Assembly (NCBI RefSeq): GCF_001984195.1
Contig: NZ_MTQN01000012.1
Span: forward strand, 2,356,001-2,420,000
Reading direction: 5' to 3'
Origin: Kribbella sp. ALI-6-A
GTDB lineage: Bacteria > Actinomycetota > Actinomycetes > Propionibacteriales > Kribbellaceae
DNA: 64,000 nt
The position numbers and the translations under genes are program-made. Below are positions 23,407-31,204 of this stretch, piece after piece. Under the pieces are notes generated by a model, which saw only the letters and a program-made list of their open reading frames with translations, was not told the origin of the DNA and made no database searches. The stretch's first letter is position 1. Each line of letters begins with the position of its first letter.

Positions 23407-24695
23407 CCGTAGGACGTCGTAGTTTTCTGGCCGGCGCGGGTGCCGTCGGCGCCGCGCCGCTGCTCGGGGCCACCGCGGCCCAGGCCACGCCGGACCCGGC
23501 CAAGAAGCGCAAGGTGAAGACCGGCGCGCAGGTGCTGGCCGACTCCGGCTGGGCCGCGCTGGCCGGCCAGAAGGTCGGGGTGTACAGCAACCCGACCGGC
23601 ATCTTGAACGACCTCAGCCACATCGTCGACACCATGCACGCCTCCGGCAAGGTCAACGTGGTCGCGGTGTTCGGCCCCGAGCACGGGTTCCGCGGCAGCG
23701 CGCAGGCCGGCGACGCCGAGGGCGACCACGTCGACCCGCGGACCGGGATCATGGTCTACGACGCCTACGGCGCGAACGCGGCCAAGCTGCAGGCCATCTA
23801 CACCAAGGCCGGCGTGGAGACGGTGGTCTTCGACATCCAGGACGTCGGCGTCCGGTTCTACACCTACATCTGGTCGATGTACGAGGCGATGGTGGCGGCC
23901 GCCAAGAACGGCCTCAAGTTCGTCGTGCTGGACCGGCCGAACCCGATCGGTGGCGCTGCCGACGGCACGATGATGCGGCCCGGCTACACCTCCGGCGTGG
24001 GCAAGGAGGAGATCATCCAGCAGCACGGCATGACGGTCGGAGAGCTCGCCCGGCTCTTCAACGCCGAGTACCTGGCGCTCGACACCGGCGGACCGGTGGT
24101 GCAGGACCTCCAGGTGATCGAGGTCGAGGGCTGGAAGCGCGACCAGCTGTTCGCCGAGACCGGCCTGCCCTGGGTGCTGCCGAGCCCGAACATGCCGACG
24201 CCCGACACTGCTTTGCTGTACCCCGGCACCTGTCTGTTCGAGGCGACCAACATGTCCGAGGGCCGCGGCACCACCCGGCCGTTCGAGCTGATCGGCGCGC
24301 CGTACGTCGACTACCGCTGGGCCGAGGCGCTGCGGACCAAGAACATCCCGGGCATCGAGTTCCGCGAGGCCTACTTCAACCCGTTGATCAGCAAGAACGC
24401 CAACAAGCTGTGCGGCGGCGTCCAGGTACACATCACCGACCCTCAGCGGGTCGAACCGATCCTGGCCGCCACGCACATGATGATCGAGGCCAAGCGGTTG
24501 TACCCGGAGTTCGCCTGGCGCGCGGAGAACCCGCCCGGCCGGTGGATCGACCTGCTGACCGGCTCGGACCGGTTCCGGACGATGTTCACCGCCGGCGCGT
24601 CGGCCGAGCAGATCGTCGCGGCCTGGCAGCCGGAGGTTGCCGCGTGGACCGAGCGCCGGGCCCAGTACCTGCTCTACAAGGGCACCAACCGATGA
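23403..24695 (+). CDS. namZ: Exo-beta-N-acetylmuramidase NamZ (DUF1343, YbbC-like)
   Basis: DUF1343 proteins related to Bacillus NamZ release terminal MurNAc from peptidoglycan chains. The 430-residue protein has a Tat-type leader (MTVGRRSFLAGAGAVGAAPL) and the family segments KVGVYSNPTGI, AVFGPEHGFRG, TVVFDIQDVGVRFYTYIW, VVLDRPNPIGG, SPNMPTPDTALLYPGTCLFE and NMSEGRGTTRPFELIG, which together identify the family well. It lies between the two NagZ-like genes plus EEP gene upstream and the serine hydrolase downstream, all with 4-7 base overlaps, matching the Bacillus nagZ-ybbC-amiE locus in function. Confidence 0.9.
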   Translation: MTVGRRSFLAGAGAVGAAPLLGATAAQATPDPAKKRKVKTGAQVLADSGWAALAGQKVGVYSNPTGILNDLSHIVDTMHASGKVNVVAVFGPEHGFRGSAQAGDAEGDHVDPRTGIMVYDAYGANAAKLQAIYTKAGVETVVFDIQDVGVRFYTYIWSMYEAMVAAAKNGLKFVVLDRPNPIGGAADGTMMRPGYTSGVGKEEIIQQHGMTVGELARLFNAEYLALDTGGPVVQDLQVIEVEGWKRDQLFAETGLPWVLPSPNMPTPDTALLYPGTCLFEATNMSEGRGTTRPFELIGAPYVDYRWAEALRTKNIPGIEFREAYFNPLISKNANKLCGGVQVHITDPQRVEPILAATHMMIEAKRLYPEFAWRAENPPGRWIDLLTGSDRFRTMFTAGASAEQIVAAWQPEVAAWTERRAQYLLYKGTNR

Positions 24696-26419
24696 GGCGT
24701 GCGGCAGCGACCGCGGCGGTCGCTACCCTGATCCTCACCATGGCTACCCCTGCAGTTGCTGACAGCAACCGATCCCTCGGCCGTTTCGACCGCCCGTACG
24801 AGGGCTACGCCCCGAAGGGCACGCTGCTGCGCGACGCGACGCCGGTCAAGGCGGGTCTCGACCCCGCGCCGATCGACGCGGCGCTCGCCCAGGTCGCGGG
24901 CTGGACCAAGCCGAACGGCACCGCCAAGCCCCTGTACGCCGGTGCCGTCACGCTGCTCGGCCACGACGGCAAGGTGGTCACCCGCGAGGCGACCGGCATG
25001 GCCGTCAAGTACGCCGACGGCGCGGGCACCGAGCTGCCGGCCGACCAGCAGATCCCGATGCGCACCGACACGATCTTCGACATGGCGTCGGTGTCGAAGC
25101 TGTTCACCTCGATCGTCGTGCTGCAGCAGGTGGAGAAGGGCAGGGTCGCCCTGGACGCGCCGATCGCGCAGTACGTGCCGGAGTTCGCGGCCAACGGTAA
25201 GCAGGCGATCACGGTTCGCCAGGCGCTGACCCACACCACCGGCCTGCCGTCGTGGCTGCCGCTGTGGAGCGCGCAGCCCGACCCGGCCTCGCGGATGCAG
25301 ATGGCGCTGACAGCCAAGCCCACCAGCGCACCCGGGACGACCTACCTCTACAGCGATCTGAACCTGATCGCCCTGGGCGAGGTCGCGCACCGGGTCTCCG
25401 GCAAGACGCTGGACAAGCTGGTCGCCGACGGCATCACCAAGCCGCTGCAGATGAAGGACACCGGCTACAACCCGGACCCGAAGAAGAAGCCGCGGATCGC
25501 CGCCACGGAGTTCCAGGCCTCGCCGCCGCGCGGCATGGTGTGGGGTTCGGTGCACGACGAGAACGCGTGGTCGCTCGACGGCGTCGCCGGGCACGCGGGC
25601 GTGTTCAGCACCGCCGACGACCTGGCCGTCCTGGCGCAGGCCTTCCTGAACGGCGGCAGCTACCGGCACGCCCGGATCCTGAAGGAAAGCTCCGTCACCG
25701 CGATGATCACGAACTTCAACCAGGGCTTCCCGGGCAACGACCACGGTCTGGGCTTCGAGCTGAACCAGCGCTGGTACATGGGTGGCCTGTCCGGTCCCCG
25801 CACGGCCGGCCACACCGGCTACACCGGGACGTCGCTGGTGATCGACTTCGACTCCCGCTCGTTCGCGATCCTGCTGACCAACCGGGTGCACCCGAGCCGC
25901 AACTGGGGCAGCAACAACCCGGCCCGGCGCGCGGTCGCCCAGGGGCTCGCGCTGTCGCTCGGCGTCGCGCCGCGGCACGGCAAGGACGCCTGGTTCTCCG
26001 GCACGACCGACGCCAGTACGACGACGCTCGCGCTGCCGGTCGCCGTACCGGCCACGGGGGCGAAGCTGGCCTTCGACCTGTTCGTCGACACCGAGAACAC
26101 CGACCGGCTGTACCTGGAGAGCTCGACCGACGGCACCACGTGGTCCAAGGTGCCGTTCACCGTTTCCGATCGGGGAGCGGTGGTCGACACCGACGGGTCG
26201 GTCAGCGGTTCCGGCGATCGGCACTGGCACCAGGTGTCGGCGGACCTCGCAGGCGGTGACCAGACGCTGCGCTGGCGCTACACCTCGGACGCGCTGTACC
26301 AGGGTCGCGGCGTCTATGTCGACGGGGTCCGGATCACCGACGGTCACCAGTTGCTGTTCGACGGAGAACGTCATCCGGAGGCATTTACCGCAACAGGTTG
26401 GAGACTTTCGCGTCGGTGA
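24692..26419 (+). CDS. Secreted serine hydrolase (beta-lactamase/DD-peptidase fold) with C-terminal beta domain
   Basis: This 575-residue protein has a signal peptide (MRRAAATAAVATLILTMATPAVA), then a class C beta-lactamase-like domain with the SxxK motif ASVSKLFTS (Ser about residue 133), the YxN motif YSDLN and a late HTGYTGTS motif in place of KTG. After about residue 430 a beta-rich domain of about 145 residues follows, with a CBM-like pattern. Bacillus YbbE in the equivalent locus is of the same family. Here it probably acts on muropeptide stems, with the substrate inferred from context. It overlaps namZ by 4 bases and ends 35 bases before the regulator. Confidence 0.85.
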   Translation: MRRAAATAAVATLILTMATPAVADSNRSLGRFDRPYEGYAPKGTLLRDATPVKAGLDPAPIDAALAQVAGWTKPNGTAKPLYAGAVTLLGHDGKVVTREATGMAVKYADGAGTELPADQQIPMRTDTIFDMASVSKLFTSIVVLQQVEKGRVALDAPIAQYVPEFAANGKQAITVRQALTHTTGLPSWLPLWSAQPDPASRMQMALTAKPTSAPGTTYLYSDLNLIALGEVAHRVSGKTLDKLVADGITKPLQMKDTGYNPDPKKKPRIAATEFQASPPRGMVWGSVHDENAWSLDGVAGHAGVFSTADDLAVLAQAFLNGGSYRHARILKESSVTAMITNFNQGFPGNDHGLGFELNQRWYMGGLSGPRTAGHTGYTGTSLVIDFDSRSFAILLTNRVHPSRNWGSNNPARRAVAQGLALSLGVAPRHGKDAWFSGTTDASTTTLALPVAVPATGAKLAFDLFVDTENTDRLYLESSTDGTTWSKVPFTVSDRGAVVDTDGSVSGSGDRHWHQVSADLAGGDQTLRWRYTSDALYQGRGVYVDGVRITDGHQLLFDGERHPEAFTATGWRLSRR

Positions 26420-26454
26420 CCCCGTCCGGTGCTCGTTCGCCGTACCGTGGCGTC

Positions 26455-27357
26455 ATGACTTCCACGACCTCTCCAGAACCCACGGGGCCGCTGCTGGTCC
26501 GGGTCCGCGCGGTGATGCCCGCGCTGGCCCCGGCCGAGCAGCGGGTGGCGAACGCGGTGCTCGCGGACCCGGCCGGCGTGGCGGCGATGACGATCTCCGA
26601 ACTGGCCGAGGTGGCCTCCACCTCGGAGACCACGGTCATCCGGTTCTGCAAGCAGATCGGCGTCCCGGGCTATCCGCAGCTGCGCCTGCAGCTGGCCGCC
26701 CAGTCGGCGCAGGAGATGGTCAGGCCCGAGGTCGGCGGCGACATCGAACCCGGTGACTCGCTCGACGACGTGGTCGGCAAGGTCGCCTTCGCCGACGAGC
26801 GGGCGGTCCGCGAGACCGCCCAGCAGCTCGACGTCGAGGCGCTGAGCAAGGTCGTGGCCGCGGTCGCCAAGGCGCCGCGGGTCGATCTGTACGGCGCGGC
26901 GGCGAGCGCGTTCGTCGCGCTCGACCTGCAGCAGAAGCTGCACCGGATCCGCCGGGTCGCGTTCGCCTGGTCGGACGTGCACGTGATGCTGACCAGCGCG
27001 GCGCTGCTGAACGACGGCGACGTCGCGATCGGGATCTCGCACACCGGCACCACGGTCGAGGTGATCGAGGCGCTGGAGGAGGCCAAGCGGCACGGCGCCA
27101 CCACGGTCGCGGTGACCAACTTCCCGCGCTCGCCGCTGGCGCAGGCCGCCGATCTGGTGCTCACCACGGCCGCCCGCGAGACGACGTACCGGTCGGGGGC
27201 GATGTCGAGCCGGATCGCGCAGCTGATGGTGATCGACTGCCTGTTCATCGGGGTGGCCCAGTCGGTGCTGCCGGACGCCCGCAAGGCGCTCGAGGAGACC
27301 GCGACCGCGGTCCGCGGGCACCGGGTGAAGAGTTCCGTCAACGATCAACAGAATTGA
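26455..27357 (+). CDS. RpiR/MurR family transcriptional regulator
   Basis: This 300-residue protein has an N-terminal RpiR helix-turn-helix (MTISELAEVASTSETTVIRF) and a C-terminal SIS sugar-isomerase domain (DLYGAAASAFVALDLQ, then IGISHTGTTVEVIEALEEA), which binds sugar phosphates. By analogy with MurR it probably senses MurNAc-6-phosphate and controls murQ and the recycling operon. The start is ATG 26455. A TTG at 26398 in the same frame is possible but lacks family support. The segment ACTTTCGCGT upstream matches one in the promoter of the first gene of the operon. Transcription probably also continues from the serine hydrolase gene. Confidence 0.9.
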   Translation: MTSTTSPEPTGPLLVRVRAVMPALAPAEQRVANAVLADPAGVAAMTISELAEVASTSETTVIRFCKQIGVPGYPQLRLQLAAQSAQEMVRPEVGGDIEPGDSLDDVVGKVAFADERAVRETAQQLDVEALSKVVAAVAKAPRVDLYGAAASAFVALDLQQKLHRIRRVAFAWSDVHVMLTSAALLNDGDVAIGISHTGTTVEVIEALEEAKRHGATTVAVTNFPRSPLAQAADLVLTTAARETTYRSGAMSSRIAQLMVIDCLFIGVAQSVLPDARKALEETATAVRGHRVKSSVNDQQN

Positions 27358-27382
27358 AAAACCTTCAGTAGAAAACTAACAT
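27354..27382 (+). promoter_or_regulatory. murQ promoter, predicted leaderless
   Basis: TTGAAA (27354-27359) and TAACAT (27377-27382) are separated by 17 bases. The expected transcription start is at about 27389-27390, which coincides with the murQ GTG at 27390, so the mRNA would have no leader. The AT-rich segment TTGAAAAACCTTCAG over the -35 has near-palindromic ends (TTGAA/TTCAG) and is a candidate site for the RpiR-type regulator encoded just upstream. The -35 overlaps the last codons of that regulator. Confidence 0.65.
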
Positions 27383-27389
27383 CGATGCT

Positions 27390-28283
27390 GTGATCACTCC
27401 CACGGAACAGCGCAATCCCCGGACGCTGGCGATCGACGCCGTGGGGACCCCCGAGATCCTGCGGATGATGAACGCGGAGGACGCGCGCGTCGCGGACGCC
27501 GTGGGGGCGGTCATCCCGGCCCTGGCCAAGGTCGTGGACGCCGCGGTCGCGGCGGTGCGGGCCGGCGGGCGGGTGCACTACTTCGGTGCCGGAACGTCCG
27601 GACGGCTCGCGGTGCTGGACGCCGCCGAGCTGCTGCCGACGTTCCACGCGCCCGACGACCTGGTCGTCGCACATCACGCCGGTGGCATGCCGGCCCTGCT
27701 GCGCGCGGTCGAGAACGTCGAGGACTCCGAGGAGGGCGGCGCGGCCGACGCCGCCGAGGTCACCGGGCTGGACGTGGTGATCGGCCTCGCGGCGTCCGGC
27801 AGTACACCGTACGTGGCGGGGGCGCTGCGGCACGCACGGTCGGTGGGCGCGACGACGGCGCTGATCACCTCGAACCCGAACGCCCCGCTGGCGCCGCTGG
27901 CCGACGTGCTGATCGCGGCCGACACCGGGCCGGAGGCGATCGCCGGGTCGACGCGGCTCAAGGCCGGGACCGCGCAGAAGATGATCCTGAACGCGTTCTC
28001 CACCACGCTGATGATCAAGCTCGGCCGGACCTGGTCGAACCTGATGGTCGACATGGTTGCCACCAACAACAAACTGCGCGGCCGGATGCTGCGGATCCTG
28101 GCCGAGGCGACCGGGGCGGACGCCGACGCGTGCGCGGCCGCGCTGGCCGACGCCGACGGCGAGCTCAAGCCGGCGCTCGTGCACCTGCTGACCGGAAGCC
28201 CGGTCTCCGCCGCCCGGGAGGCGCTGGCCGAGGCCGACGGCCGGGTCGCGGTGGCGCTCGGCAAGCTCGGGGCGCCGGCCTAA
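27390..28283 (+). CDS. murQ: N-acetylmuramic acid 6-phosphate etherase
   Basis: MurQ cleaves the lactyl ether of MurNAc-6-phosphate to give GlcNAc-6-phosphate and D-lactate. The 297 residues include the family start TEQRNPRTLAIDAVGTPEIL, the SIS domain phosphate loop YFGAGTSGRLAVLDAAELLP, the catalytic-Glu region around TGPEAIAGSTRLKAGTAQKM and the segment MVDMVATNNKLRGR. It starts at GTG 27390 with no leader (see promoter). No MurNAc kinase or transporter gene is present nearby, so MurNAc-6-phosphate must be supplied by a gene elsewhere. The gene completes the recycling locus. Confidence 0.95.
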   Translation: MITPTEQRNPRTLAIDAVGTPEILRMMNAEDARVADAVGAVIPALAKVVDAAVAAVRAGGRVHYFGAGTSGRLAVLDAAELLPTFHAPDDLVVAHHAGGMPALLRAVENVEDSEEGGAADAAEVTGLDVVIGLAASGSTPYVAGALRHARSVGATTALITSNPNAPLAPLADVLIAADTGPEAIAGSTRLKAGTAQKMILNAFSTTLMIKLGRTWSNLMVDMVATNNKLRGRMLRILAEATGADADACAAALADADGELKPALVHLLTGSPVSAAREALAEADGRVAVALGKLGAPA

Positions 28284-28324
28284 ACGGTTGGAGTGTCCGG
28301 CGCAGGGGTCCCTACAGTGAGTCG

Positions 28325-29488
28325 GTGAGCACACCGGAGCGAGTGGACCCGCACGATACGTCTGCCTACAACGCCTGGTACGACGCGTTCAGCGTGGCTG
28401 TGAACGACGACCGGCCCTACGCGGTGCTGTGGAGCCGCGACGAGCTGCGGGTCGGGCTGGTGCAGGACAGTGCTTACTGGGCCAAGGAGATCTGGGCCCT
28501 GCGCGACGATGCCGGGGAGATCGTCGGCACGCTGTTCGTACAGCTGCCGCTGCTCGACAACGCCTTTCGGCTGAACGCCACGATCGGCGTACTGCGGGAA
28601 GCGCGGCGGCGTGGTCACGGCCGGACGCTGGGCCGCCTGCTGGAGGATCGCGCCCGGCAGCACGGCCGGACCGCTCTCGTCGCCCAGGTCGACGTTCCGA
28701 CCCTCCCCGCCTCCTCCGCTCCCTCGGCCTCCTCGGCGCCCACCCGCGCCGCCGGCGCGATTTCGCGGGTTAACCCGGCAAGTGAACCGTTGGCCCACGA
28801 AATTCCGGTGGGCCAACGGGCCACTTCGGAGGTTGACCCACCAAACGCACAGGGGGCAGAGGCGGGCGAGCCGACGGCTGGGCAGGCGTTCGCGACGGCG
28901 CTGGGCTTCTCGGCGGCCAACTTCGAGATGCACCGGGTGCTGGAGCTACCACTCGACCCCGCGGTGCTGGAGCAGCTGGCCGCGAAGGCCGCCGAGCGCC
29001 ACGCGGGGTACGAGCTGCGGACCTGGCGGGATCGCTGCCCCGACGACATGATCGACGAGTTCGGGGCGCTGATGAGCACCTTCGTGCTGGAGGCGCCCCA
29101 AGGCGAGCTGGAGGTCGAGGCCGAACGGTGGGACGCGCCGCGCATCCGCGAGGTCGAGGCGCAGAACCGCGCCCGCCGGCGACACTCGTGGACCACCGTC
29201 GCGATCGCACCCGACGGCACCCTGGCCGGCCACACGGAGCTGCACGTCGGCGACGACGACCCCGGCAAGGTCTTCCAGTCGGGCACACTCGTGGCCCCGG
29301 CCCACCGCGGGCACCGGCTCGGCTTGGCCCTGAAGGCCCGCAACCACCTCGAACTCCAGCGCGTGCACGACGGCCCGATGGTCGTGCACACCTGGAACGG
29401 CGAACAGAACACGGCGATGAACGCCGTCAACGCCCACCTCGGTTACCGCCCGGTCGAACGCGTCGAGGAGTGGCAGCGGCGGGACTGA
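28325..29488 (+). CDS. Double-GNAT acetyltransferase with in-frame palindromic insertion
   Basis: This 387-residue protein has two GNAT-type domains. The first, at about residues 20-125, contains LNATIGVLREARRRGHGRTL, an acetyl-CoA loop. The second, at about 205-387, contains SGTLVAPAHRGHRLGLALKA, the acetyl-CoA loop, and ends in NAVNAHLGYRPVERVEEW. Between them about 60 low-complexity residues are encoded by a Ser/Ala-rich stretch and a 73-base palindrome (28767-28839). The start is GTG 28325, with a -10-like TACAGT (28312-28317) close by, so it may be leaderless. A substrate cannot be named. It is followed by a strong terminator and separates the recycling locus from the biosynthetic cluster. 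Confidence 0.82.
   Translation: MSTPERVDPHDTSAYNAWYDAFSVAVNDDRPYAVLWSRDELRVGLVQDSAYWAKEIWALRDDAGEIVGTLFVQLPLLDNAFRLNATIGVLREARRRGHGRTLGRLLEDRARQHGRTALVAQVDVPTLPASSAPSASSAPTRAAGAISRVNPASEPLAHEIPVGQRATSEVDPPNAQGAEAGEPTAGQAFATALGFSAANFEMHRVLELPLDPAVLEQLAAKAAERHAGYELRTWRDRCPDDMIDEFGALMSTFVLEAPQGELEVEAERWDAPRIREVEAQNRARRRHSWTTVAIAPDGTLAGHTELHVGDDDPGKVFQSGTLVAPAHRGHRLGLALKARNHLELQRVHDGPMVVHTWNGEQNTAMNAVNAHLGYRPVERVEEWQRRD
28767..28839. repeat. 73-bp imperfect palindrome inside the GNAT coding sequence
   Basis: The inner hairpin has CCGTTGGCCCAC (28787-28798) and GTGGGCCAACGG (28808-28819), perfect over 12 bases with a 9-base loop, extended by AAGTG (28780-28784) / CACTT (28822-28826) across a 2-base bulge. 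Outer arms are GGGTTAACC (28767-28775) and GGTTGACCC (28831-28839), 8 of 9 matching. The reading frame is kept through the whole structure. It lies in the linker between the two GNAT domains, where an insertion would be tolerated. It looks like a small mobile or palindromic repeat element that landed in frame. Confidence 0.75.
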
Positions 29489-29528
29489 AATTTTGATGAA
29501 CAGCAGGATCAAACGGAGATTTGACGCG

Positions 29529-29558
29529 CTGCGGGTTCCCCTTCGGGGGGACCCGCAG
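29529..29558. terminator. UUCG-tetraloop terminator at the left edge of the cluster
   Basis: A 13-base-pair stem (CTGCGGGTTCCCC 29529-29541 with GGGGGACCCGCAG 29546-29558, one T-G wobble) closes a cTTCGg tetraloop and is followed by GCTTTTCC. It ends transcription of the GNAT gene and isolates the cluster from the upstream genes. Confidence 0.88.
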
Positions 29559-29803
29559 TGGTGCTTTTCCTAACCTGTGGCGGCTCGTACGCCGGTTTGA
29601 TGCGCGATCGAATGTTTGGTTCGTGCGGCTTTTCTGAAGGGTTCGGAAATGCGTTCGGAATCGTATCGCGAAGGGTAGTTGGACCATCACTGTGGGTCCG
29701 TAGCGCACGCTGCGTTCCGTGTCGTATCGTCGCGTCATCGCCAGGCCTTGGTGGGGGTGCTGGTGCTTCGAATCCTTTCTTTTCAAGGCGAATCGGAGCC
29801 CTG
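29559..29803 (+). promoter_or_regulatory. Regulatory leader region before the biosynthetic cluster
   Basis: The 315 bases between the GNAT gene and the first cluster gene hold the terminator and this AT-richer stretch. Visible elements are direct repeats GTTCGGAA at 29641-29648 and 29653-29660 (12-base period), the octamer TCGTATCG at 29661-29668 and 29722-29729, and a possible promoter TTGGAC (29679-29684) with TAGCGC (29701-29706), spacer 16, containing GGACC/GGTCC half-sites. The promoter match is weak. The direct repeats are the sort bound by cluster activators, but no such activator is encoded in the window. The frame is open here but the residues do not look coding. Confidence 0.4.
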
Positions 29804-31204
29804 ATGACCATGGACGGTGCTGTCGTGGTGCCCGGAACCACCGTGGGTGCCCAATGGGTCGACGATGTACTGCTGGCCGGGCCGGCCGGTGACGTGTGCT
29901 TTTCGCTGCCGGCTCCGGTGGACCGCGGAATGCTGCGCAGACTGGTGCGGGACCGGCAGGCCGAACTGGCCGAGTCGGGTTTACGCGCCGGTGGTGCCGC
30001 GGCATTGCGTTTACCGCCGTCGTTGGCTTTTGTGACGCATTTGCTGGCCGTGTGGCGCAGCGGTGGGCAGGCGATCCTGCTCGACCACCGGCTGACCGAC
30101 TACGAGGTCCGGCGGGCGATCGAGCGGCTGGTGCCGCAGGTCGTCGTGTCGCCGCAACGGCCGGTGGCGTCCGGGCTGCGCACGTTCGTCGACGTCGACA
30201 CCGATGTCGCGAGCTACTCGGGCCATCCGGCCGGGACGGCGCACGCCGTCGTCCAGCTCAGCTCGGGGTCGACCGGGCCGTCGAAGGTGATCGGCCGGAC
30301 CGCGGAGGACCTGGTCGAGGAGGTACTGCGCTACACCGAGATCGACGGGGTGCCGCAGCCGGGCGAGCGGATCATCCTGCTGCCGTCGATGGTGCACGTG
30401 CTCGGGCTCGTCGGCGGGCTGCTCTACGGGTTGCACGCGGGTGTCGAGCTGGTGCCGCCGGCGCGACTGACCGGCGACGCGATCCTGCAGGCGATCGCGA
30501 GTGGGACGAAGCCGGCGACGGTGCTCGGGGTGCCGTTCCACATCGGGCTGCTGGCGTCGGTGGAGGATCCGCCGTCGCTGCCGCAGTTCAAGCGGATGAC
30601 GACCGGCGGGGAGCTGGTCGGGGCGTCGGTGTCGTCGGCGTTCGAGCACAAGTACGGCGTACCGCTGGGCAACATGTACGGGATGACCGAGGTCGGCGTG
30701 ATCGGCACCGATCTGTTCGGCGCCCACCGCCCGCAGGTCCGGCCCGCTCCCGGCATCGAGGTCCGCGCGGTCGACGGCGAGCTGCAGGTCCGCCGGGTCG
30801 AGTCGCCGTACCTGGGGCTGTCGGATCCCGCCCGGTGGTCGGACGGCTGGCTGCGCACCAAGGACGCCGGCGTGGTCGACCCGGCAACAGGTCTTGTCTC
30901 CATCCGCGGCCGGCTCGACTCCCAGGTCTCGGTCGGCGGCCTGAAGGTCGACCTGACCGAGGTCGAGTACACGCTGGGCACGCTCCGTGGAGTCGAGGCG
31001 GCGGTCGTCGTACACGACGGAGCGATCACCGGGTACGTCCAGCTCAACCAGCCCCGCGAGATCCCGTCCCTGGAAGCCGAACTGGCCCAGCTGCTGGCGT
31101 CGTACAAGCGGCCGCGGGCGCTGCGGATCGTGGCTCAGTTGCCGCGGACAACCACGGGGAAGCTGGTCCGGGATCTGACCGTACTGCGCAAGGCGGTGCC
31201 CTGA
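29804..31204 (+). CDS. Acyl-adenylating enzyme 1 (AMP-binding ligase)
   Basis: This 466-residue member of the acyl-CoA synthetase/adenylation superfamily activates a carboxylic acid as acyl-AMP for transfer to CoA or a carrier protein. The ATP loop is LSSGSTGPSKVIG (about residue 151), the A5 motif is NMYGMTEVG, the A8 motif is GRLDSQVSVGGLKV, and the A10 Lys is in TTGKLVRDL. It is shorter than most (about 500-550), with a reduced N terminus. The start is ATG 29804 after GGAG. Two TTA codons lie near the start (29981 and 30011). It is separated from the main operon by the antisense phosphopantetheinyl transferase, so it is probably transcribed alone. The acid is unknown. Confidence 0.88.
   Translation: MTMDGAVVVPGTTVGAQWVDDVLLAGPAGDVCFSLPAPVDRGMLRRLVRDRQAELAESGLRAGGAAALRLPPSLAFVTHLLAVWRSGGQAILLDHRLTDYEVRRAIERLVPQVVVSPQRPVASGLRTFVDVDTDVASYSGHPAGTAHAVVQLSSGSTGPSKVIGRTAEDLVEEVLRYTEIDGVPQPGERIILLPSMVHVLGLVGGLLYGLHAGVELVPPARLTGDAILQAIASGTKPATVLGVPFHIGLLASVEDPPSLPQFKRMTTGGELVGASVSSAFEHKYGVPLGNMYGMTEVGVIGTDLFGAHRPQVRPAPGIEVRAVDGELQVRRVESPYLGLSDPARWSDGWLRTKDAGVVDPATGLVSIRGRLDSQVSVGGLKVDLTEVEYTLGTLRGVEAAVVVHDGAITGYVQLNQPREIPSLEAELAQLLASYKRPRALRIVAQLPRTTTGKLVRDLTVLRKAVP

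Noticed and set aside
26398..26454. Leaderless promoter and TTG start for the RpiR gene
   Set aside because: A TACCGT near the ATG was considered as a -10, but no -35 at suitable spacing was found, so no promoter is called.
29558..29803. Extension of the first AMP ligase to 29558
   Set aside because: The extra 82 codons overlap the terminator and repeat region and look non-coding. ATG 29804 has a ribosome-binding site and a family-like N terminus.
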